Below the pieces are notes generated by a model. That model ran no database searches, was not told the DNA's origin, and was given only the letters and a program-made list of their open reading frames with translations. This document shows positions 1 through 9,036 of a DNA stretch of 26,020 nt, in pieces. Where the stretch lies: contig JADGJG010000279.1 of the NCBI GenBank assembly GCA_027596195.1, positions 1-26,020 of the forward strand, in the 5' to 3' direction. Each line of letters opens with the position of its first letter. Position 1 is the first letter of the stretch. The DNA is from Podochytrium sp. JEL0797. Its lineage: Eukaryota > Chytridiomycota > Chytridiomycetes > Chytridiales > Chytriomycetaceae. A program made the position numbers and the translations under genes.

Positions 1-126
1 CCCCCACCCCCCCCCCCCCCCCCCCCCGCCAGCCCCCCCCCCCCCCCCCCCCCGCCCCCCCCACCCCCCCCCCCCCCCCCCCCCCCCCCGACCCCGCCCC
101 CCCCCCCCCCCCCCCCCCCCCCCCCC
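1..126. repeat. Poly-C low-complexity tract
   Basis: Almost pure C with a few isolated A or G bases, followed directly by a run of T. No telomeric repeat unit is visible. A contig edge made of one nucleotide is most easily explained as a sequencing or assembly artefact, although a genuine homopolymer cannot be excluded from sequence alone. Confidence 0.9.
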
Positions 127-684
127 TTTTTTTTGTTGGTTTTAATTTTTTATAGTTTTACTATTACTACAAGATGACGGAAAAGAATAAGAAAAAACAA
201 ACGAAGAAATTAAACGAGCGTTGCCTTTCAGGTTGGCTTTGCGGCCACTTTACTGTAGTGATGCGCGTGTTTTACGTCCGGAAACTCGCCTAAAGAGGAT
301 GGGGACACAGAAATGAAGACCACCACTTTTCAGATTTCTAGGCCTTGCATCAAGGGGATGAAATTAGATTCAATTTCTTTTATTTTGCATCCCATTCAAA
401 TAAACTCCCCACAAAACCAACTTTCTAGATACTATAAATACAAAAGAGGGGTTTAGTTGGTTGGTTGTGTTGGAGTTTATTTGTTGTGATTGAATGAAAA
501 ATAAACAAATTAGAATCATTTTCTTGTTCACTTTATTTCTAATACCGCTTATGCGCGTTTGTTCTCGGAGAAACCCAATTCGTTACTTTCACGTGTTTTA
601 ATAATGTAAAAAGCCGAAATTAATGTCGGCAAATCTGCGCGTGTTCTCCCGTTCATTTCCCCGTTGGAAATTCATAAAACGAAT
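127..684. other. Non-coding 3' flank of the helicase gene with a foldback repeat
   Basis: No convincing gene is seen here. The stretch is AT-rich compared with the genes. It holds a foldback element at 398-482 and the remainder of a dispersed repeat unit reaching to about 600; its end (about 555-600) matches the reverse complement of about 21538-21580. The helicase, transcribed leftward, would place its 3' untranslated region in the right part. Confidence 0.6.
398..482. repeat. Foldback (MITE-like) element, short copy
   Basis: Inverted arms AAATAAACTCC (398-408) and GGAGTTTATTT (472-482) extend inward as roughly 22-23 bp of imperfect pairing (left arm continuing ACAAAACCAAC, right arm GTTGGTTGTGTT). 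A TATAAATACAAAAG box lies between them. The same TIR-like sequence and the same TATAAATAC box recur near 11428 and 21641-21945, so this is a dispersed family. No target-site duplication is obvious. It could be a MITE or a fragment of a larger element. Confidence 0.6.
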
Positions 685-3600
685 TTATTTCAACAATTTC
701 GCAACAAAACGCACCAACTCGCCCGCTAGCCTCTGCTCCTCACGTGTCTTGACCTTCTCCCCGCCCCCAACAACCCACTCCAAGTACAAATCCATCCACT
801 TTCGCACCAACTCAACCACAACTTTACTCTCCTCGTCGGCAAACTCGACCCTCATCCATCCACCCAACAGCGCAACCCATTTCCCCGTCGTATGATCCTG
901 CAACCAATTAATCCGCGACTCGTGTTCTCCAAACGAGGAAAACAAAAGGAGTCCCATGGGTGTTGCAATGGTGGTTGTACGCAGCCACACGGCGCCTTCG
1001 AGCATTTGCTTTTCGTGGTAGCTGAGGAAGCGTGGGGGTGTAATGGGGACTTGGAGGTCCGTGGGTGAGTCGTCGGAGGGTGTGTCGTCTTCGTCTTGCT
1101 CAGGTTCGTCGGGTTTCAATACGCGAGGGTTTTCTTGCGTGGCGACGGTTGTGCCCGAGTTGAGCCTTGCGTTTTCGACCATCTGATACGTTTCCCGCAG
1201 ATAAGTATACAATAAACAAATGGAAAGGAAATCCCCCTCACCTGCAAAGAAGAATACGAATTGATGGTCGATCCCGTCAACTTCAATTTGCCGTCTATCG
1301 TTGTGCTATAAGTGTTCTTCTCCCTCGCTTCCGCCACATTCGGAAACAAGCTCGCCGAAATCAGCGCCCGCACAAGTCCCGTATCGCGACTCAATACGTT
1401 GGCTTCCGCGCCCCCAAACAACCCAACCTCCCCAGACCGCGTTTCACCACCCTCAATAATCTTCAAATCCTTCAACGCCTTCACAACCTGATCCTTTGTT
1501 CGATCCACATTCATCAACCCCGTATGATTCAAGTAATTCCTATCACAAAACTCCCTCCTGTTGACTCCACTTGCCATCGCACGTTTCCAGTCCCAATACG
1601 CAGTCACCATTGCCAACAAATCACTGCCATAACTCTCCTCCCTTCCACAAACAAAAGTATTCATAATCCACGCGCGCGCTTGCTCCCTCTCATCCGGATG
1701 AATCGCATGAACCCCGCGAGACCCCGATTCGAGAACACAAGCAGCCGTAAGAACAGGATCCAAGACCTTGAACGCTGCCGCAAGAACCATGAGTTTCGCG
1801 AGCCAAGGGTCCATGGGGATTTGGACCAGCGATTTCCCGAGCGGGGTCAAGTGTTCGGATTCGCCTGATTTGCCGCCGCGGTAGTGGGGTTTGGTTGTCA
1901 CGAGGGCGCCGAGGGTGTGCAAGTCGCGGAGGGCTTTGAGTGTGGATTCTGGGGAGGGTGGCTGTGGGGCGAGGGCGAGAACGTCGGCTGTGAAGGGTGC
2001 CAAGTTCAATGCCTTGATTTTGAGGGCGGTGGATTGGAGGTCGACTCGCAAAAGTTCTGGCGGGATCGTGTAGGGGAGAGACGTATGGTGTGCGTGGGAA
2101 AGGAGCGAGTAGTATTCTCCGGGTTGACAGCGTCCTGCGCGTCCCGAGCGTTGTTTAAGGTTCGATTGGGCCGCAAACACACAGTTGAGGGAGGACAAGC
2201 GCGTGCTCGGGTCGTATGTGTTGATCCGGATTTTTCCAGAATCAATCACGTAAACAACGTCGTTGATCTGCATTGTGTTTCAGTTCATGCCGAGAGAAGC
2301 CAACGCGGGCAAATAAGTAACCCACCGTCACGGAAGTCTCGGCAATGTTCGTCGCCAAAATAATCTTCCTCACCCCCTCCCTCGGCCGCACAAACACCTC
2401 CTCCTGCCCTGCCCCACTCACGCTCGAATGCAATGCATACAATTTGCACCGCGAATCATCCCCGAATCCGACCTGAAACCGATCGTCCTTCAACTGGTTC
2501 ATAAGCGCACTGATCTCCTGCCACCCGGGCAGAAACACGAGAATCGCTCCCTCCCCGCGGTTTTGCATGATATGAGTAAGGAGGGATTCGTACAGGTCGA
2601 TAGGGAAAACGTCCCCCGATGATGAGCCGGGGTTGGTGTATTGGTTCATGTTGGACGACCGGGAAGGGTCGTAATAGAGTTCGTTTTGAACATATCGTTG
2701 GGTGGGAGGGAGGAAACGCGTCGGGGGAAGGATGGGTTTGATAAGTTGCAGGACCTCATGGAGGTGGTGTTGCTTGACGGGGAATGTTCGGCCTGGGACC
2801 GTGATGATGGGGGGTGTGCTTGGCTTCGGCGGCGGGGGTGTCTGGAAAGAGGGGAACGAAGGCTTCCCGACGATGGAGGGATTCACTTTTGAAAAGTATT
2901 TTGCAAACAACGTGGTGTCAGCGGTGGCGGACATGAGGATAACTTTGAGATCGGGACGGCGTTGGAGGAGTTGGCGGACAATGATCAGCAAGAGGTCTGT
3001 ATTCTGATGTTGCGGTGAACAAGAAATATTAATTCGAGACGTGTCCAAGAAATTGAAACACAACCACTAACCAAATCGCGTTCGTGAACTTCATCAAGAA
3101 TAATGTGCGTGACAGAATGCAAATTCGGATCGTCTTGAAGGCGTTTCAAAAGAATCCCAGACGTGCAAAACACTAAGACAGGAATGTAATAGTGAGAATC
3201 GAAACACACTTCGCCAAACCGCAAAAAATCCTTTCAAACTAACCAACATGTCCATCTGCTGGATCTGATTTCGGCGCCACGGAATTGAACCGCACGGTGT
3301 ACCCAATCGCCGAATCGCGCCCCATCGTCTCACCCCTCTCCCTCGCAACCCTCTGCGCGACCGAAATCGCCGCAATCCGTCTCGGCTGCGTCACAATCAC
3401 ATTCGGTGGCGGCAACAACGAGGCCGCATGGTCAAGCACACTCTTTCCCTGCGACGACGGATTCTTAAACCCCGATTTGAACATGATCCCACGACTCAGA
3501 CTTTGAACACTGGACTTCTGCATCGCGTAGTGGGCCAAAATGAATTGAGGTAGTTGCGTGGTCTTGCCAGCGCCCGTGGAAGCTGAGATGATGGTGACGG

Positions 3601-4552
3601 GGTGGTTGTCGATTGCGGCCATCACGGTTGAGTAGTATTTGTACATGGGAAGCTCTTTGGAGTGATCAAGGGATTGTGGTGGCGCGAGGTTGGCGGGGTC
3701 CGTGCGTCCGTGGGCAGAATGGCTCAGCAAGGACACGTGTTTTTTCCTTCCAACACCAGCTGCAGATTCGAATTCGTTCGACAAATCTTTGGAGACTGTC
3801 GGTTCAAACGCTTTCGCCGATTCCAACTCTCGAAACAGAGTCTGCGCTTCCAAGAGCAACGCGTTGGGAATCGAAATCTGAGACGGTGTATCAATCATGG
3901 TCTGGATCTTGCGTTTCGCAGGAGTCGCAAAATCGATAAACTCTTGGACGAGGAGAGGATCCACAATGTGCAGCAAATGAGCGATGAGAAGCTCTCGTGC
4001 GCGAGCGCGAGAAAGGGAACGCGTTTCGAAAGTAGAAGACACGGAAATCTGAGGCAGAGATTGGTTTTGGAAAGAGGCATGGGCGGGGAGAGTGTAATGA
4101 GTGGTCCATTTTGTGACAGTGCGGTGGGGTTTGGACTTCTTTTTAGATTTGACGGTCACTTGAATGCATTTTTCCTCTAGCTGACCAAGCGAGAACCGTT
4201 TGCAGTAATATGTGAGGAATGAGTCGGGCCCTTGCTGGACGAAATCGGGAAAATACCCTTTGGCTGATTTGACAGGAATCACAGGTGGTGTTGGGATATC
4301 CGGTGATGCTGGAGGAGGTCTTTCAACAGGTTTCGATGACTTGATGGCTCGTTTCTTGTACTTTGAAACAGCTGGTGCGTTGGGAAACGGGCGAGCGGAA
4401 TCGGGGAGGGGTAAGTGTCGCTTTGGCTTGGATGAAGCCAGACGAATGGGGATAATAAGTGACTGCCGAAGTAGGTTGGAGAGTGCGGAGCATCGGATCA
4501 AGGGCCGGAAGATTGGTCCAAGTGCAGCTGTGCGCATTCGAGTTGACATCAT
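685..4552 (-). CDS. DEAH/RHA-family (DEVH-box) RNA helicase, probably mitochondrial
   Basis: Superfamily 2 ATP-dependent RNA helicase of the DHX29/DHX30/DHX36/DHX57 group. Five exons read complement(685..1182, 1242..2267, 2326..3003, 3072..3172, 3244..4552), giving 1203 residues with all introns 58-71 bp. Visible motifs: I (STGAGKTT, about residue 323), Ia (TQPRRIAA), II DEVH (463-466) followed by ERDLNTD across a splice junction, III SAT (495), V ([10 protein letters not shown], 687-696) and VI (QRSGRAGR, about 735). Winged-helix/ratchet (HA2) and OB-fold regions follow. The ATG at 4552 (or the adjacent one at 4549) starts an Arg-rich, acid-free amphipathic leader ending near RLASSKPKR, typical of mitochondrial import. 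Among animals DHX30 is the mitochondrial member, acting in mitoribosome assembly; that role here is inferred. The reading frame is intact. Confidence 0.9.
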
Positions 4553-4647
4553 TTGAGTCGCGTGGACAAAAAAAAGAAAGTTGAAAAAGGAGGGAGGAGG
4601 GGGAACGAAAGAAAAAAGACGAAGGGTGGTGGAGGAACTCGTCAAGA

Positions 4648-5437
4648 GTGACCTGCATGCTTCACTCGAAAACCGCGGTAATCATTTTCTCTCGATATTC
4701 CATTTCAAATTCGACTGCACGCTCAATATACAAGGGTTTATACAAAGTTGTTCCAAACCGACGCAACTCACCAGCATTTTCACCACCTCTCTGTTCTCAG
4801 TTTGTAAATTCCCCATGGTCAAGATATTGCCCACCCCAAAACGATGGCTGCCATCCTTCCGAAAAGTTGTGCCGCCCACTCCCCTTGTTGCCAATGGTGC
4901 GCATAAAGACCCTTCAAATGCGAAACGTGCCTGAAAGGTTTCGCAATCAAGAACCTGCTCACGCGCCACGAACGCACACACCTCTCGCCAACCGACGTGA
5001 AAAAGAAGAATTACGCGTGCACAATGTGCTCCAGCCACTTAACCCAACTCGAACACTTGAAGACACACAAGCGGACTCATACTGGCGAAACCCCGTACAT
5101 TTTTCGATTCTGCGGGCGTGGGTTCGGGCAGATTCACTGTCGGCAAGTTCATGAACGCACGCACACGGGCGAGAAGCCATTCATGTGCGATACGTGTGGG
5201 AAGTGGTTCGTGCAGAGGCAGCAGTTGAGGTCGCATGAGAGGACACACACGGGCATCAAACCGCATAAGTGTGAGGAGTGCGGACTTGGATTTGGGACGC
5301 CGAGAGATTTGAGGAATCACAAAAGTGAGAATACGGGCGCGATGCCGTATCGCTGCGAAGGAGGTCCGCTGAGATTTTCAAATATCACACTTGGAATTAT
5401 CACAAACGGACGGGACACAAGGATCTGGATGACCTGA
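4648..5437 (+). CDS. C2H2 zinc-finger protein with degenerate fingers
   Basis: Two exons, 4648..4865 and 4909..5437, joined by a 43-bp intron; splicing produces the canonical linker SEKPFKC, which supports the junction. The first finger begins CETC (about residue 76) and four more follow. Finger 3 (CDTC...HERTH) is canonical and finger 2 (CTMC...HKRTH) keeps all four zinc ligands. Finger 3's predecessor (YIFRFC) has Phe instead of the first Cys, the next-to-last finger ends HKSEN with Asn for the last His, and the last finger breaks: its Cys half lies in the CDS frame while its His half (NYHKRTGH, about 5385-5425) lies in another frame. The protein would be a nuclear DNA-binding factor. The ATG at 4648 is a guess, since the first exon is not conserved in appearance. 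It ends 47 bp from the convergent neighbour. Confidence 0.65.
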
Positions 5438-5484
5438 AAGCAAAGAAGTGAACCTCTTCCCCGATTTTGCTAATAAAGATTTTT

Positions 5485-6980
5485 TTAATTCGCCCCCTTC
5501 TCCAAATCTCGGTAAGTTTCCACACTCCAATCCCTCAACCTCCCCGCCCACCCCTGAATCGCCGCCACCAACTGCGGCGAAATCCAACTGGATCGAAAAT
5601 CGCCATTCGGCAACGCGCTATTAAACTCCTCCGCATCGCCTTCCACCAACGTATTCCCACGCGCCAACTACAACGACCGAAACAAAAACACGGATACCGC
5701 AACCAGATTCGTTTCCAACAGCGGGTTGTGCTTGTTGACAATGTTTTGATCCACGGGGTGGCAGAGGACTTTGAGGAGGAGGGTTTTGGCGAGGAAATAG
5801 AGGAGGTGGATGCGCCCCGTGTTTTCAGAGAGTTTGTAAGTGCTGGTTCGACGGACGGTTGGGGAGGTGAGGAGGTCGTGGGATTCGGCGGCCCAAATGA
5901 AGTTGGTTGGGAATTGAACGTTACTGGAGATGAGGTAGTCAAAGACGCGGAGGCATGCGTTTCCGGGGCCGAAGCGTTCGTTTAGGAGGTCCACCGAGAT
6001 CTGAACGCGTTTTGGGTTAGAGCAGTTTTGAAATTTCATAAATTTCACAAACGAACCTTTTCAATCGCCTCCACAACCAAATCAGCTATAGAAATCACTT
6101 TCTCCTGCAACACCACCCCACGCCGTTTAGGATTCGCAAACGTCTCCTTGTAGACTAAACTCGTCCCTTCTTTTGTGACCCCAATCACCGTCTCGATCGC
6201 TTTGAAAAACGTCTTGCGTTCCTTGAACACGGAAATAAGTTGCGTCTCGGCTTCTTCAATCACGCGACCGACTTTCTTGCTCGATTCGCGGAACTTGGCG
6301 CCTTCTTTGATGAGACGGACGAGAAAAAGGACAAGGAAGGCGGCACGGCGGAATTTTTTGTTGGGTCGCTTGAGCATGTTGGATTTCGCGTTTCGTCGTC
6401 TGCTTGTTGGGCCGGTGAGAGGTCAGAACACAAAACAAAAGTAAACGTACAGCTCAGCAGGACCAGCTCCTCGCATCATTGATTCTTTCCGATCGTTATA
6501 ATCGCGTCGATACTGTGCAGAAGAAGCAGTAGACCCGCCTTCCTCCACGTACCGACTCCTCGGATACGGAACCCCACTTTCCTCTTCATCGTGCCCATGA
6601 GTGTGATGACGCTTCGTGCTCGCAACCATGTTGGCCATAATCAGGCCATGCAGCTGCGCGTTTTGAAGCGTGATGCTTTGGATCATGTCTGCGGTGCTTG
6701 GATTCAAATGAGAGTGAGTCCCGTCCGCGCCACCACTAGCAGGGACTTTCGATGCAGCGGATTCCAAGTGATCCAGCAGGGTATTCATGCGTGATTCAAG
6801 AGCACTGAAATCAAGTGCTCCGCTAACCGCGTTTTTCCCGCCAGAAGACACGATCGGGTTAGACACGGACCGCGTCGCGACACCCACTCCTTGGTTTCGC
6901 GAATTCTGAATGTCATGGTCAATGGATTCCTTCAGGATAGCGAGTTTGAGATTCCAAAGGTCTTGTTCAAGATCGTTCAT
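5485..6980 (-). CDS. Uncharacterised protein with a QNAQ (DUF4587-like) motif
   Basis: Likely exons complement(5485..5667, 5704..6000, 6057..6399, 6451..6980), about 450 residues. Two introns are ordinary (51 and 56 bp). The last one is doubtful: the final two coding blocks share a frame and are separated by one TAG, so a 36-nt (or 30-nt) intron ending TTGTAG is assumed; otherwise the protein stops early at 5668. The ATG at 6980 gives MNDLEQDLWNLKLAIL. Around residue 110 the stretch IQSITLQNAQLHGLIMANM resembles the conserved QNAQMH motif of DUF4587 proteins (C21orf58/PRR29 group). A basic, helical block (KRPNKKFRRAAFLVLFLVRL) and a Leu-rich C-terminal half follow. No enzyme motif is recognised. 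Confidence 0.6.
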
Positions 6981-7159
6981 GCACGGCTCCTGAAAAATGC
7001 GTTTGAGGTTTATGGCGTTTTTTTTCTCGCTGTGACAATTCATTGAAGAATACCAACACCCGCGTCATGACGTACAATGCCGCATCCTTTACTTATAAAC
7101 ACTATAGCTAAACATATATTATAAACAGGACCCGTCTTACTGCCCGTGAGATCCGCGAA
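6981..7159. promoter_or_regulatory. Short divergent intergenic region
   Basis: Only 179 bp separate the two divergent start codons at 6980 (-) and 7160 (+). It contains an AT-rich segment with TATAAACAC and TATATTATAAACAG near 7090-7130 that could serve as core promoter on the plus side. A possible 3' splice site (TTTTTCAG, minus strand, near 6990) just before the minus-strand ATG allows for a 5' untranslated intron. The role is inferred from position only. Confidence 0.4.
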
Positions 7160-9001
7160 ATGGCCGCCCAAGGCACCAACCACCCACGTACAATCCGCGC
7201 ACGCGACCTCAACAACCCTCCGACTCCACTCCCTACCTCCCTCCCACCCCACAAACCAATGGAGCCCCTCAAACCAATCTCCATACCAAACCGTCCCTTC
7301 ACGCACCCCCAAATCCTCCACATCCAGAAAATCACACTCCACCTTCTCGAATCGCACCTCGTTGAGCCCTCCACGTCCCCTTGGAACTCTCCCGTTTTTC
7401 TCGTCCCATGCACATCCACGAGATCTCTCCATCTGTCCATCGATTATAGAAACACGGTCAACAAACACACACTCGGAACAAAGCAATATCCCCCGGATCT
7501 GATTGAAACGCTGTTGAGCGAGTGTCGGTTCGAAGTTGGGTTAGACCTAGACGCGTGTTCTTGGTCCACGCAGCCGATCCACGCGTCTGTGAGGGACTTG
7601 TTGGCCTTCACGGTGCCAGGACTTGGCAAGTTTACGTGGAATTTTGTTCCCAAGGAGAAGAATCTGTTTGAGAAGTATTTGAAGTATGTTCCTGGGGAGG
7701 TTGTGCTTGAGGAGTCGGAGGTTGAGTTGGCGAGCGCGGCGGAATGGGAACATGGAGGAAAGAGTTTTATGATGCCACGTGCGGGAGTGAAGATGACGGC
7801 TGCAGATCTCAATTACGGAAATCAATCCGAGGCGAAGGATGAAGGGAACGAACGCTCATCGTCCCACTCGCCACCCAAAACCCACGAAAAATTCACCGCG
7901 GCCAGCCTCAACCAACACAACCAACCCCTCAAATCCAACAATTCTGATGAATTCATTGCATCAACTCTCAGCCAGACTACCAAGAACTCCTTGGACGCAA
8001 AGTCCACTCTCCTGGAATACCAAGTCCCCTTGACACCAAAAGACTTGCACTTCCACTCTCCAGAACCCCTCACCGTCTCCAAAGCAATTTTCATCTATTC
8101 CAAGGAGTCATTTGCCACCGCCGCGGAGCCTAATACCCAAAAATTGCTCCACAAGAACCGCAGCCTCAAATTCACGGCGGCTGACTTGAACACCGGAATC
8201 GAAAGCGATGATCGTACGCATGGGATTCTAGAGGAATACGAAAGCGGCATTGAAGAGGTTGAAAGATTTGGCCATCCGTTGACGAAGGAGCAAGGTGAAC
8301 GCGTCTCAGTTATTATCAGCGACCGCAAACCCGCGTCTCCAAAAAAGGCGAGCAAGAAATTCACGGCTGCAGACTTGAACAAAGGGCAAAATGACAATAT
8401 TGAACGCGTTGTGGAAGACTGGTTTGCGGAGTTTAACCCGAAAGTGGTGGCTGAGCGTGTACAGAAGCTCTGCATTTCAGAATCTGACGGCTCTTGGATC
8501 GGCCTGTTCTTGAATGGCTGTTTGAAACAGACCAAACCGTTGGCAATTGTCCGCACTTCCAAGTTGATTGTGCAACTCCTGAAGCTGGAGTGTGTTTCGG
8601 GAGAAGATGTCTTGGAGAGGTTTGTTGCATTGCCAGGCCCCAGTTGAAGTTAAATTCCGCTCGTAAATAGCTTGTTCGAACTGCTGGCAGACATTCAAGA
8701 GATGAACTTCGCGGCAAAACACATTGGAACCATATACGGCGTGCTATTGGCCCATGACCCTTCGTCTTTTACTCTCTCGGCCTTGCATAAGCTACTGCTT
8801 GGATCAATCGAATCAGGAGCCTCTGGTGAACCGAGAGGCCCTCAAATTCTGGCCCAAGTCCTCACACTCGTGAAGATCATGAACCCCGACGCGTCGATCG
8901 AAGCCCTCTGTCAGAGCACGGACTTGAACGCGTTCTGGCCAGCTGGATGGGAGACTGTCGTTGTGAAGGAGTGGTTGGAGGAACACTTTTTGGACGAATA
9001 A
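7160..9001 (+). CDS. Fusion: reverse-transcriptase fragment, FTAADLN repeats, eIF4G-type MA3 domain
   Basis: Two exons, 7160..8619 and 8671..9001, with a 51-bp phase-2 intron; 596 residues. Residues about 45-178 match the fingers/palm start of Ty3/gypsy or retroviral reverse transcriptases: LLESHLVEPSTSPWNSPVF, then DYRNTVN, YPPDLIETLL, motif A-like LDLDACSW, LAFTVPGLGKFTWNFVP and FEKYLKYV. The catalytic YxDD block is absent. A low-complexity middle carries the repeated motif K(F/M)TAADLN. Residues about 415-590 form an MA3 (eIF4G/PDCD4-type) helical repeat, ending ALCQSTDLNAFWPAGW and an acidic tail EWLEEHFLDE, as in the eIF4G MA3 C-end. MA3 domains bind eIF4A, so a translation role is likely. 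No MIF4G domain is visible. The frame is open throughout exon 1, so the fusion is not caused by a frameshift. Confidence 0.8.
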
Positions 9002-9036
9002 AAAAAAACTTGCTGAAAAACTCTCGCACCCAAACA

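Noticed and set aside
1..126. Poly-C considered as a telomere
   Set aside because: No periodic telomere unit; only C with scattered single substitutions.
1167..1868. Long plus-strand ORF of 233 codons
   Set aside because: It lies opposite the helicase exon 4, whose minus-strand product has clear helicase motifs; the plus-strand reading is Arg/Pro-rich and featureless.
4892..4908. In-frame stop just before the first zinc finger, first read as a pseudogene sign
   Set aside because: It falls inside a 43-bp GT-AG intron whose removal gives the canonical linker SEKPFKC.
7160..7300. Whole retrotransposon (gag-pol) at the RT segment
   Set aside because: No integrase, RNase H, protease, LTRs or YxDD motif is present around the RT-like block; only the fingers/palm start is seen.
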